A DNA stretch of 64,000 bases from assembly GCF_044784365.2 (NCBI RefSeq), contig NZ_CP173065.2, one strand, 5' to 3'. Below, in pieces: positions 16,120-25,041 of this stretch; within the stretch, counting starts at the first letter, position 1, and each line of letters starts with the position of its first letter. A program made the translations under genes and the position numbers. Below the pieces are notes generated by a model. The model saw only the letters and a program-made list of their open reading frames with translations. It did not search any database and had not been told where the DNA came from. The DNA comes from Cetobacterium_A somerae (GTDB lineage: Bacteria; Fusobacteriota; Fusobacteriia; Fusobacteriales; Fusobacteriaceae).

Positions 16120-18877
16120 TTAAATCATCATCTCCCTTATACCAATATAAAAATTTTAAAATATCTTCAAAATAATATAATCCACCCTCTTTTTGAGAAT
16201 ATCTAGCTTTTTTTTCCTCAATTAGCTTCATTAATTTTTCAAAATTTACATAATCATTATTAAATTTTAAGAAATACTCTTCATCTTTTTCTACTATTTC
16301 TTCAATTTTTAAATCTTTAGCCAATATTTTTATCTCTAAATATCTTAATAAACTTACTACTTCTTTAGGGAGTTCACCAAATCTATCTATTAATTCTGCT
16401 TTTATCTCTGACAGTTTTTCTAAATCCCTTGTATCAACTAATCTTCTATAGATTATTAATCTTTCATCTCCCTCTATATAATCTCTTGGAATATACGAAT
16501 CCTCTTTCAAAATAATTTTTGTTTCAAAATCCTCTTTATAATCTCCTTTTACTTTAGCTATTTCCTCTTGTAATAATTTTGTATATAGATTATATCCAAA
16601 AGTTTCTAAGGCACCATGTTGCTTATCTCCCAGTATTTCACCTGCTCCTCTTATTCTCATATCTTCTAAAGAAAGTTTAAAACCTCCTCCAAACTCTCCT
16701 ATATCTTTTAAAGTTTCTTTTCTCTCTGAAGCTTTTTTACCTAGCTTCTTTTCCTTATCAACTATTAAATAACAATAACCTTTTCTTTTTCCTCTCCCCA
16801 CTCTTCCACGCAGTTGATAAACTTGAGAAAGTCCTAATTTATCAATTCCTTCTATTAAAATGGTATTTGCATTCTCTATATCAATTCCATTTTCTATAAT
16901 TGTAGTACTCAATAAAATATCAATATCTCCATCTTGAAATTTTTTTAACTTCTCTTTTATATTTTTAGGAGTCATTTTTCCATGAATATAATCTATAGTT
17001 ACAAATTTAGGTAAAATTTTCTTTAAATCATTTAATTTATCCTCTATTCTTTTAACTCTATTAAATATATAAAAAACTTGTCCTTCTCGTGCTATCTCTT
17101 TCATAATAGATTCTCTAATATCTTTCTTATTATCATTTATAAAACTAGTTTCTACAGGAACTCTTCCCTCAGGGGCAGTTTCTATAACAGATATATCTCT
17201 AATTCCCAATAACGCATAATTTAAAGTTCTCGGAATAGGAGTTGCTGTCAAAGTTAACATATCTACATTATTTTTCATTTTTTTTAGTTTTTCTTTATCT
17301 TTTACTCCAAATTTTTGTTCCTCATCAACTATAATAAGTCCTAAATTTTTAAACTTTAGGTCTCCAGATAAAACTCTATGAGTTCCAATAACAATATCTA
17401 CACTTCCATTTTCAACCTTTTTTATTATCTCTTTTTGTTCTTTATCTCCACTTAATCGGCTTAATAGTTCAAGTGTTATTGGATAATCTTCATACCTTTC
17501 TACAAATCTATCATAGTGTTGTTGAGCTAAAACTGTTGTTGGTGCTACTATTAAAACTTGTTTTCCATCCATAACACATTTAAATGCTGCTCTTATAGCT
17601 ACTTCTGTCTTTCCATATCCTACATCTCCACACACAATTCTATCCATAACTTTTGAGGACTCCATATCTCTTTTAACATCTTTTATAGCATTCTTTTGAT
17701 CTCTAGTTTCTATGTATGGAAACTTCTCTTCAAACTCCTCTTGCCAAACTGTGTCTGGAGAAAATTTATAACCTGTACGAAGAGCTCTTCTAGCTTGAAT
17801 CTCTACAATCTCTTTCGCAAATTTAAGCATATCCTCTTCTAATTTTTCTCTTCTTCTTTTAAATCCTCTTCTTCCTAAGTTATACAATTCTGGGGTTTTT
17901 CCAGTTGATACTAAAAATCGTTCTATTTTATTTAATCCTTCAATAGGAACAAAAAGTCTATCTTCATCTGCATATCTTATCGCCAAGTAATCCTTTCCAT
18001 CAATCTCTTGAATTCCTAAATAAATTCCAACACCATAGTTTTCATGAATAATATAATCTCCCTCTCTTATCTGAGAGATATTTTCATATTTTATTCCATC
18101 TTTTTTATTTAAAGACTTTACTCTTTCAGTGTCTCCTTCACTTTTAATTACATCTATTTTTTTAGAAACTCTCTCTATTTTTTCGTACAACTCTCTTATT
18201 TGTTGTTCTTTATCTCTTTCTCTTACTATAGCTTCTTCTAATTTATAATTTAATATTTCAGAATTTTCTAAATAAATATCACATACTCTATTCTCTTTTA
18301 ATTTTTCTAAGAGCTTTATAAAATCTATTTTTAATAAATTATTTTTGTTTATATACATATTTATTCTGCTTATTTTTTCAAAACTTTTTTGATCAAAAAT
18401 AGAAAAATATGTTATTCTATCAATTTCATCTCCAAAGTACTCTATTCTAATTGGATTTTCTCCATTTAAAGGAAATATATCCACAATATCTCCTCTAACT
18501 GAAAATTCCATTCTTTTTTCTACTAAATAATTTTTCTTATATCCGTTTTTCTCTAAAAGCTCTATAAGACTTTTTCTCGTTATTCCAGTTCCTAGTGTTA
18601 AAGTTAAGATATCACTATTTAAAGAGTATTCTGTTAAAAGTCCTTCTAAAGATGTTAAAATTATTAATTTTTTATTACTTTTTAAACTTTCTAAAAGTTG
18701 ATAGTTTACTTTATAATAATCATCTTCCTCTTGTATATTTGAAAGTTCAATTAAATCTATTTCGTTTTGATCAATTAGATTTTCAAAATAAATATCTATA
18801 TTTTTATTAGAAGACCCTATATATACTACACTATTTTTATTCTCTATTAAAAATTTTGGAATATCTTTTCTAAACAT
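16106..18877 (-). CDS. mfd: transcription-repair coupling factor Mfd
   Basis: Mfd is a DNA translocase that removes stalled RNA polymerase and recruits UvrA. Domains in order are a reduced UvrB-like N-terminal region (1-240), a CarD-like RNA polymerase-interaction domain (YIIHENYGVGIYLGIQ), a RecG-like SF2 helicase (Walker A GDVGYGKTE, DEEQ box, TATPIPRTL, QLRGRVGRG) and a C-terminal TRCF domain. I start at ATG 18877, which has a perfect AGGAGG 7 bp upstream; an in-frame ATG 14 codons earlier lacks one. At 923 residues it is shorter than the roughly 1150 of E. coli, mostly in the N-terminal part. Confidence 0.95.
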   Translation of the reverse strand: MFRKDIPKFLIENKNSVVYIGSSNKNIDIYFENLIDQNEIDLIELSNIQEEDDYYKVNYQLLESLKSNKKLIILTSLEGLLTEYSLNSDILTLTLGTGITRKSLIELLEKNGYKKNYLVEKRMEFSVRGDIVDIFPLNGENPIRIEYFGDEIDRITYFSIFDQKSFEKISRINMYINKNNLLKIDFIKLLEKLKENRVCDIYLENSEILNYKLEEAIVRERDKEQQIRELYEKIERVSKKIDVIKSEGDTERVKSLNKKDGIKYENISQIREGDYIIHENYGVGIYLGIQEIDGKDYLAIRYADEDRLFVPIEGLNKIERFLVSTGKTPELYNLGRRGFKRRREKLEEDMLKFAKEIVEIQARRALRTGYKFSPDTVWQEEFEEKFPYIETRDQKNAIKDVKRDMESSKVMDRIVCGDVGYGKTEVAIRAAFKCVMDGKQVLIVAPTTVLAQQHYDRFVERYEDYPITLELLSRLSGDKEQKEIIKKVENGSVDIVIGTHRVLSGDLKFKNLGLIIVDEEQKFGVKDKEKLKKMKNNVDMLTLTATPIPRTLNYALLGIRDISVIETAPEGRVPVETSFINDNKKDIRESIMKEIAREGQVFYIFNRVKRIEDKLNDLKKILPKFVTIDYIHGKMTPKNIKEKLKKFQDGDIDILLSTTIIENGIDIENANTILIEGIDKLGLSQVYQLRGRVGRGKRKGYCYLIVDKEKKLGKKASERKETLKDIGEFGGGFKLSLEDMRIRGAGEILGDKQHGALETFGYNLYTKLLQEEIAKVKGDYKEDFETKIILKEDSYIPRDYIEGDERLIIYRRLVDTRDLEKLSEIKAELIDRFGELPKEVVSLLRYLEIKILAKDLKIEEIVEKDEEYFLKFNNDYVNFEKLMKLIEEKKARYSQKEGGLYYFEDILKFLYWYKGDDDLNEKV

Positions 18878-18937
18878 ATACGCCTCCTGATTCTTCTTCA
18901 TTTTATCTTTATTATACATTATTTATTTCAAATTAAA

Positions 18938-18968
18938 AGAAAAAGAGATTGGATTACTCCAACCTCTT
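18938..18968 (-). terminator. terminator between citS and mfd
   Basis: On the minus strand AAAAGAGGTTGGA/TCCAATCTCTTTT forms a strong stem followed by TTTTTC. It ends the citrate operon upstream of mfd. Confidence 0.8.
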
Positions 18969-19003
18969 TTAATGTATGTAAATTAAATTAACTAAGAGCT
19001 AAA

Positions 19004-20356
19004 TTATGCAAAGAATCCAAATACCATAGATCCTAGGATAAGCATCATTGCTCCTCCTACTCTTGAAGAGATTTGTGCGAAAGAAATAAGTTCCATTCTA
19101 TCTGCTGCTCCAAGAACTGCGATATCTCCAGATCCTCCTCTATTAGCCATACATAATCCTGCTGTAATAGCTGCTTCTACTGGATAGAATTTCATCTTTT
19201 TAGACGCTAACATAATTAATATTACTGCTCCTAAAACGATTGCTAAAGCGATTACTAAGTTAGCTATAGATAAAGAGTTTATAATCTCCTGTACATCTGT
19301 TCCAAATCCTACTGCTCCCATTAATACCCAAATTGTATATTTAGAGAAGTACGCTTGAATCTCTTTTGCTCCAGCTTTTAATGCTGCAGGAACAACGTTT
19401 AATATATTTAAAATGATAGAGTAAATTACTAAGAATGCTAATCTATGCATTTCAAATGGGAACTTTAATGAAGTCCAAATTACTCCTGATATATGTGAGA
19501 ACATAAATAATACTCCGATGAAAATGAACGCTGATGCGATATCTTTTGCAGTAACTACAACTTTAGGTCCTGCTTCCTCTTTTACAGCTTCTTTAGTATC
19601 ATCTAATATTAAATTTCCATTTCCTGTTAATCCTGGATGTTTCTTTCCAAGTTCTTTTAAGAATGCTCCTGTAAATATAGCTATAACGTTAGCTATTGTT
19701 AAAATTGAAATTGCAAATGCAAACCAATCTTTTGGATTTCCACCAGTTTTTTGAGCCCACATCTCTGACATAGGAATAGCTCCTGCTCCAGTTCCTCCAC
19801 CCATTATAGGTAAAACATAGTTCATGATAATATCTAAAGGCTCTTTTCCAAATAAAAGTCCAGCTCCTACTCCACCTAATGTAGCTCCAGCTACTCCAAT
19901 TAAAATTAATGGAATATAACCAGCTATTGATTGAAGAAGTGTTTTTCTATTTACTGTTAAAACTGAACCAACTATTAAAGCTGGAATAAATAACTCCAAG
20001 AAGTTTACTGGTTGCTCACCATAGAAAACATCAATTGCTTTTAAAACTTTTGCTGGAACTAAATTATAAGTACCCATTACTGCCGATGCAAAGAATACTA
20101 GAACTGTTCCTCCACCAATGTAGTCATTCCATATTGGAATTCTATCACCAATTTCTCCAAATAAGATACCAAATACTGCTAATATACCGAATATTACTAG
20201 AAAGTTACCTCTTAAAAAAGCTGCTTCTTTTCCACCAAAAGGTACATACACAGTTAATGCAACTATTGCTAATAAACCTAGGAACATCTGAATTGATAAT
20301 CCGCTCCACTTTGACTGTCTTGGATCAAACAGTTCTTTGAAATTTTTTTGTGCCAT
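19004..20356 (-). CDS. citS: 2-hydroxycarboxylate transporter, probable Na+-citrate carrier
   Basis: This is a secondary transporter of the 2HCT family with 450 residues, about eleven membrane segments and two re-entrant loops. The family loops GGGTGAGAIPMSE near 185 and ANRGGSGDIAVLGAADR near 408 are both present, the second including the Arg that binds the substrate carboxylate in CitS. It is the last gene of the citrate fermentation operon, 60 bp after citF, which favours citrate over malate as substrate. GGGG-rich ribosome binding site AAGGGGAG precedes the ATG. Confidence 0.9.
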   Translation of the reverse strand: MAQKNFKELFDPRQSKWSGLSIQMFLGLLAIVALTVYVPFGGKEAAFLRGNFLVIFGILAVFGILFGEIGDRIPIWNDYIGGGTVLVFFASAVMGTYNLVPAKVLKAIDVFYGEQPVNFLELFIPALIVGSVLTVNRKTLLQSIAGYIPLILIGVAGATLGGVGAGLLFGKEPLDIIMNYVLPIMGGGTGAGAIPMSEMWAQKTGGNPKDWFAFAISILTIANVIAIFTGAFLKELGKKHPGLTGNGNLILDDTKEAVKEEAGPKVVVTAKDIASAFIFIGVLFMFSHISGVIWTSLKFPFEMHRLAFLVIYSIILNILNVVPAALKAGAKEIQAYFSKYTIWVLMGAVGFGTDVQEIINSLSIANLVIALAIVLGAVILIMLASKKMKFYPVEAAITAGLCMANRGGSGDIAVLGAADRMELISFAQISSRVGGAMMLILGSMVFGFFA

Positions 20357-20416
20357 TTTTCTCCCCTTATTTCTTTAATTTATATATGTTTTTTGAATTT
20401 TGATTTCTATACCCTA

Positions 20417-21967
20417 TTATCTTTTTATTTTTCTAACAACATCAATTATGCTACCGTCTCTATATTCAACAACAGCTACAACTTGATCTTCAAACTCTAT
20501 CTCTTTTGGCTCTCCAACAATAAAGTTTGCTAATTCTCTTAATTTCTCCATAGTTACTAGCTCAATTCCAGCTTTTTGGAATCTTTCTAATAAGTCAGTT
20601 CTAGTTGGATTTACAACTACTCCATAGTCTGTTACAACTACATCAACTGTACTTCCTGGAGTAACTACAGTTGTTACTTTATCAATTATTGTAGGTATTC
20701 TTCCTCTTGTTAATGGAGCAACTATAATTGATACATTTGCTGCTGCTGCTGTATCAGAGTGTCCTCCTGAAGCTTCTCTAATAACTCCATCTGAACCTGA
20801 TATAACGTTAACATTAAAATCCTTATCTACTTCTAAAGCACTTAAGATAACAAAGTCTAACTTATTTACAGCTGGTGAACAGTTAAATGGATTTGCATAG
20901 AAATCAGCACTTACTTCTACGTGCTTTTCATTTCTTCCTATTGATTCAACTGCTGCTAAGTCAAAACATTGTGTATCATAAAGCTGTCCCATTAGTCCCT
21001 CTTCTAATAAGTCAACGAAAGCTTTTGTTATTCCCCCTAAACCAAAGCTACACTTTATATTTCTTTTTAATAACTCTTCTCTTATAAATCTTGTTACTGC
21101 TAATGAAGCTCCTCCTGAACCTGTTTGCATAGAGAAACCATCATTAAAGTATCCTGATGCTAACATTACATCTAAAACTTTTTTAGCCATTAATAACTCT
21201 TTTGGATTTGATGTAAATCTTGTAGCTCCAGACATTATTCCATTTGGATCTCCAATCTCGTCAACTACTACAACATAATCAACTTGTGTTTGTGGAATAC
21301 TCATTGGGCTATTTGGATAGTCAACTAAAGTATCTGTTATTATGATTACTTTATCAGCATGAGCTGCGTCTACCTTTGCATACCCTAATGATCCACAAAG
21401 TGATTTTCCTTTTACTCCGTTAGCATTTCCCATGCAATCTGATGATGATGCTCCTAAGAACGCTACATCTATTTTTATATCTCCTTCAACAATAGCTCTT
21501 GCTCTTCCTCCGTGAGATCTTATAACTGCTGGGTAATCCCCTAACATTCCATTAGATATCTCTTTTGCTAAATCTCCTCTTAATCCACTTGAACCTAATC
21601 TATTTACTACACCAGCTTTAATATGCTTTACAATTCCTTCATGAGCTTTAGTAAATGAACTAGCTTCTACTCTTAGGTTTTTGAATCCCATCTCAGCTAA
21701 TTTATCTAAAACCATTGGTAAAACTTTATCACCATTTCTAAAGTGGTGGTGGAAAGATATAGTCATTCCATCTTTTAATCCTGAATTTCTTATAGCTTCT
21801 TCTAAAGAATCTACAACTTTAGTTCTCTTTATAGCACCTTTTAAAGATTCTGTATTTTCATTAACAGATCCTTCAGGTTGATTAGTAAATGGAGCTTTAT
21901 ATGCTTTTCTTTCTCCGTAACCTTTTATTGTTTTTAAAAGATTTTCGTCAACTCTTTTATTTATCAT
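20417..21967 (-). CDS. citF: citrate lyase alpha subunit (citrate CoA-transferase)
   Basis: CitF transfers the acetyl-thioester acyl carrier to citrate, forming citryl-ACP and acetate, within the cytosolic citrate lyase complex. The 516-residue length matches the family. Recognisable parts are the N-terminal VDENLLKTIKGYGERKAYKA, TISFHHHFRNGD near residue 70 and glycine-rich CoA-transferase loops such as GSGGASLAVTRF. It lies directly downstream of citE with a 1-bp gap. Confidence 0.96.
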   Translation of the reverse strand: MINKRVDENLLKTIKGYGERKAYKAPFTNQPEGSVNENTESLKGAIKRTKVVDSLEEAIRNSGLKDGMTISFHHHFRNGDKVLPMVLDKLAEMGFKNLRVEASSFTKAHEGIVKHIKAGVVNRLGSSGLRGDLAKEISNGMLGDYPAVIRSHGGRARAIVEGDIKIDVAFLGASSSDCMGNANGVKGKSLCGSLGYAKVDAAHADKVIIITDTLVDYPNSPMSIPQTQVDYVVVVDEIGDPNGIMSGATRFTSNPKELLMAKKVLDVMLASGYFNDGFSMQTGSGGASLAVTRFIREELLKRNIKCSFGLGGITKAFVDLLEEGLMGQLYDTQCFDLAAVESIGRNEKHVEVSADFYANPFNCSPAVNKLDFVILSALEVDKDFNVNVISGSDGVIREASGGHSDTAAAANVSIIVAPLTRGRIPTIIDKVTTVVTPGSTVDVVVTDYGVVVNPTRTDLLERFQKAGIELVTMEKLRELANFIVGEPKEIEFEDQVVAVVEYRDGSIIDVVRKIKR

Positions 21968-21968
21968 A

Positions 21969-22868
21969 TTACTCGTCTCCTCCTAATCTTACCCCAGCTG
22001 CCTTTGCTAGTCTTAAAACATGTTCAGCTCTTTCAATAATTGGCTTATCTACCATTTTACCATCCACTGTAAATACACCTTTATTTTGCTCTAAAGCTTC
22101 TCTTGTTGCATCTACAATTTTCTTAGCTTTCTTTATATCAATATCTGAAGGAGTATATACTTTATGAAGTAACTCAATCTGTCTTGGGTGAATTAATGAT
22201 TTTCCTGAGAATCCCATCTGCTTAATCATTGTTGCTTCTTTTATAAATCCTTCATCATTATTTACATCTGAGTAAACAGAATCTAAAGCGTCTATTCCTG
22301 CTGCTCTAGCTGCCATTACTATTAATCCTCTTCCTGTAAACAACTCTACACCTTCTGGAGATCTATTTGTTTTTAAGTTAGTTACATAGTCCTCTCCACC
22401 AATAGCCATTCCTACTAGTCTCTTTGAAGAAGTTGCAATTTGGTAAGCATTTAAAGCTCCTAAAGGACTCTCTATAGCTACCATTAACTTTGTTGTTCCA
22501 ACTGGAATTCCAGCTTCTTTTTCAATTCTTTCTACATGAGCCTCAACATCTAAAACATCTTTTGGTGTATCTGTTTTAGGTATTCTTATGATATCTGGCT
22601 GAGCTCTTACAATAAATTCTAAGTCCTCTACTCCATACTCTGTATCTAAAGCATTGATTCTTACAACAGTTTCTATATTTAAACTCTTATATACTGGTCT
22701 CATTTTTTGTAACATATTGTAAACTAAAAATCTAGCTGAATCCTTTTCTGTTACAGCAATTGCATCCTCTAAGTCAAACATTATTGAATCTGGTCTATAT
22801 ATATGTACATCTTTTATTACTCCTGGATTATTTCCTGGAATAAAAAGCATCGAACGTCTTAATTTCAT
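21969..22868 (-). CDS. citE: citrate lyase beta subunit (citryl-ACP lyase)
   Basis: CitE cleaves citryl-ACP into oxaloacetate and acetyl-ACP. It is a TIM-barrel member of the HpcH/CitE family with RRSMLFIPGNNP, the Mg2+-binding FDLEDAI and the GGEDYVTNL motif. I use ATG 22868, giving 299 residues, because AGGAGG stands 7 bp upstream; a longer reading frame overlaps citD and has no family similarity in its first 17 residues. Confidence 0.95.
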   Translation of the reverse strand: MKLRRSMLFIPGNNPGVIKDVHIYRPDSIMFDLEDAIAVTEKDSARFLVYNMLQKMRPVYKSLNIETVVRINALDTEYGVEDLEFIVRAQPDIIRIPKTDTPKDVLDVEAHVERIEKEAGIPVGTTKLMVAIESPLGALNAYQIATSSKRLVGMAIGGEDYVTNLKTNRSPEGVELFTGRGLIVMAARAAGIDALDSVYSDVNNDEGFIKEATMIKQMGFSGKSLIHPRQIELLHKVYTPSDIDIKKAKKIVDATREALEQNKGVFTVDGKMVDKPIIERAEHVLRLAKAAGVRLGGDE

Positions 22869-22878
22869 TTTTTTCCTC

Positions 22879-23160
22879 CTACTTCCAAGTGAATTTTTGT
22901 TGAGCTGCTCTTGTAACAACTGTCTGGATTCTGCTTTTGATTACTGGCTCAATAGCCCCTTTATCATTAACTAAAACTTTAGCTGAAGTAACTCCAAGCT
23001 CTTCTAAGCTTTCTAAAATTACTCTTCTAACGTCATCTCCGTATTGTCCCATTACAACGCTTTCAATTTCTAATTCAATTCCTGTAGCATTTGGCTCAAT
23101 TATTACGTACATATCACTCGATTCAAGAGTACCTGCCACTGCTTTTACTTTGATCTCCAT
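22879..23160 (-). CDS. citD: citrate lyase gamma subunit (acyl carrier protein)
   Basis: CitD is the 93-residue acyl carrier that bears the phosphoribosyl-dephospho-CoA prosthetic group. The attachment serine lies in AGTLESSDMYV (Ser14 or Ser15). The typical GQYGDDVRRVI segment is present. The enzymes that build and load the cofactor (citX, citG, citC) are not encoded nearby, so they must be elsewhere. Confidence 0.95.
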   Translation of the reverse strand: MEIKVKAVAGTLESSDMYVIIEPNATGIELEIESVVMGQYGDDVRRVILESLEELGVTSAKVLVNDKGAIEPVIKSRIQTVVTRAAQQKFTWK

Positions 23161-23181
23161 CTCCTGGCCTCCAATTTATTT

Positions 23182-24300
23182 TTATTTAAACATTGCTAGT
23201 AACACTCCTGCTGCTACTGCTGAACCTATAACTCCCGCTACGTTTGGTCCCATTGCATGCATCAGTAAGAAGTTACTTGGATTTTCCTCTTGTCCTACTT
23301 TTTGAACAACTCTAGCTGCCATTGGTACAGCACTTACTCCTGCTGCTCCTATCATTGGATTTATTGTACCTTTGCTAAGTTTACACATAACCTTTCCAAA
23401 GATTACTCCTCCAGCCGTTCCAAAAGAGAAAGCGAAAAGTCCTAAAATTATTATCTTTATTGTTGCAAGATTTAAAAATGCTTCTGCATTTGTTGTAGCT
23501 CCAACTGTTAATCCAATAAATATTGTGATTATATACATTAAAGCTCCTTTTATATGTTCAACTAAGTTTGGAACAAGTCCACTCTCCTTAGCTAAGTTTC
23601 CAAACATTAACATTCCTACTAGCGGAATTGCTGATGGAATTATTAAAGTTACTACTATTGTTACTACTATTGGGAAAAGAATTTTTTCTCTCTTACTTAC
23701 AGTTCTAAGCTGAGTCATCTTTATTTGTCTTTCCTCTTTAGTTGTAAATAATCTTATAATTGGTGGTTGAATTACTGGTACTAACGCCATATATGAATAA
23801 GCTGCAACCGCTATTGGTCCTAACATATGTGGTGCTAATTTTGAAGTTAAGTAAATTGCTGTTGGTCCATCTGCTCCACCTATAATACCGATAGATGCTG
23901 CTTCGTTACCATTTAACCCCAATAGAACTGCTCCTACGAAAGCTCCAAAAATTCCAAGTTGTGCTGCTGCTCCAAGAAGTAAACTCTTAGGATTTGCAAT
24001 TAACGGACCGAAGTCTGTACTTGCTCCAATTGCTAAGAATATTAACGGAGGATAAACTCCATATTTAACTCCTTGATATAAAATATTTAAAAGTCCATCT
24101 TTATCCATTATTCCTTCACTTACTGGTGCTGGTAGATTAACTAATAGCATTCCAAAAGCTATTGGAAGTAAAAGATATGGTTCATACTGCTTCTTTATTG
24201 CTAAAAACAATAGGAATAAGGCAACTAATATCATAATCCCTTGATTTACTGTCATCATTGCAATTCCTGTTGTTGCAAATAGATTATTTAAAAACTCCAT
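23182..24300 (-). CDS. oadB: Na+-translocating decarboxylase beta subunit
   Basis: This is the membrane subunit that decarboxylates carboxybiotin and pumps Na+ outward. The 372 residues form about nine to eleven hydrophobic segments. The family motifs GGADGPTAIYLTSKL and GAAGVSAVPMAARVVQ, which contain residues for Na+ and carboxybiotin handling, are intact. It sits between the biotin carrier gene and citD, so its substrate enzyme is most likely oxaloacetate decarboxylase; glutaconyl- and methylmalonyl-CoA decarboxylases use the same subunit. Confidence 0.93.
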   Translation of the reverse strand: MEFLNNLFATTGIAMMTVNQGIMILVALFLLFLAIKKQYEPYLLLPIAFGMLLVNLPAPVSEGIMDKDGLLNILYQGVKYGVYPPLIFLAIGASTDFGPLIANPKSLLLGAAAQLGIFGAFVGAVLLGLNGNEAASIGIIGGADGPTAIYLTSKLAPHMLGPIAVAAYSYMALVPVIQPPIIRLFTTKEERQIKMTQLRTVSKREKILFPIVVTIVVTLIIPSAIPLVGMLMFGNLAKESGLVPNLVEHIKGALMYIITIFIGLTVGATTNAEAFLNLATIKIIILGLFAFSFGTAGGVIFGKVMCKLSKGTINPMIGAAGVSAVPMAARVVQKVGQEENPSNFLLMHAMGPNVAGVIGSAVAAGVLLAMFK

Positions 24301-24330
24301 TTTAACTCCTCTCTACTTCGTTCATTATTA

Positions 24331-24687
24331 TTAAGCTATTGTTGCTACTACTACTCCACCATCAATTGTGTCACCTTTATTTACAGTAATTGACTCTACT
24401 ACTCCATCAACTGGTGATACGATTGGATTTTCCATTTTCATAGCTTCTAATATTAGTAAAGTGTCTCCTGCTTTTACTCTAGCTCCTGGAGTTACCTCTA
24501 TTGATACTACTAAACCTTGCATAGGTGCTTCAACTTTTGTTCCATTTCCTGCTGGTGCAGATACTGGAGCAGCTGGTGCTGCAGTTGTTGATGCTGGTGT
24601 TGATATTGTCCCATTTACTTCTTTAACTGATTCTACTTCTACCTCGTATACTTTTTCTCCAATTTTAACTTTATATACTTTTATCAT
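24331..24687 (-). CDS. separate biotin carboxyl carrier subunit of the decarboxylase
   Basis: This 118-residue protein has a short N-terminal strand region, a Thr/Ala/Pro-rich flexible linker at residues 28-50 and a C-terminal biotinyl domain (52-118) with the EAMKMENP site; Lys84 is the biotin attachment point. In many enteric OadA proteins this domain is fused to the carboxyltransferase. Here it is free, as in glutaconyl- and methylmalonyl-CoA decarboxylases. Confidence 0.93.
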   Translation of the reverse strand: MIKVYKVKIGEKVYEVEVESVKEVNGTISTPASTTAAPAAPVSAPAGNGTKVEAPMQGLVVSIEVTPGARVKAGDTLLILEAMKMENPIVSPVDGVVESITVNKGDTIDGGVVVATIA

Positions 24688-24705
24688 CTTTAGTTACACT
24701 CCTAT

Positions 24706-25017
24706 TTAGTTTAATTCTTTTATTCCTATAACTCTTACATTGGCATCTTTATCTTCTCCAGCTGCCTCTATACATGCTACCATCATTGCTACTCTCATCT
24801 CTTCACTTGTTATTTTAGATGGATCAAACTTTTCTCTTTCAACTTTTTTTGGTGCTGCTGCTGGTGTAGCTTTTTTTATCTCTTGAACTTTTTCTGCTGG
24901 AATATATTTAAACAGAGAAAGAACAAAAGCTAATATAGCTAATATTGTAAATACAACTAGCATACTTATTAAAGTTATTTCAAGAGACGTTATAAGTGAT
25001 ATTGCTCCTTTAAACAT
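24706..25017 (-). CDS. oadG: decarboxylase gamma subunit (OadG-like)
   Basis: This is a small subunit of 103 residues with one N-terminal membrane helix (about 8-33) followed by a charged cytoplasmic tail (KKATPAAAPKKVE). It anchors and assembles the oxaloacetate decarboxylase complex. Sequence conservation in this family is low, so the call rests on the topology and on its position between the carboxyltransferase and biotin-carrier genes. Confidence 0.85.
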   Translation of the reverse strand: MFKGAISLITSLEITLISMLVVFTILAILAFVLSLFKYIPAEKVQEIKKATPAAAPKKVEREKFDPSKITSEEMRVAMMVACIEAAGEDKDANVRVIGIKELN

Positions 25018-25041
25018 TCTTATAAATCATTCTCCTTTCAA

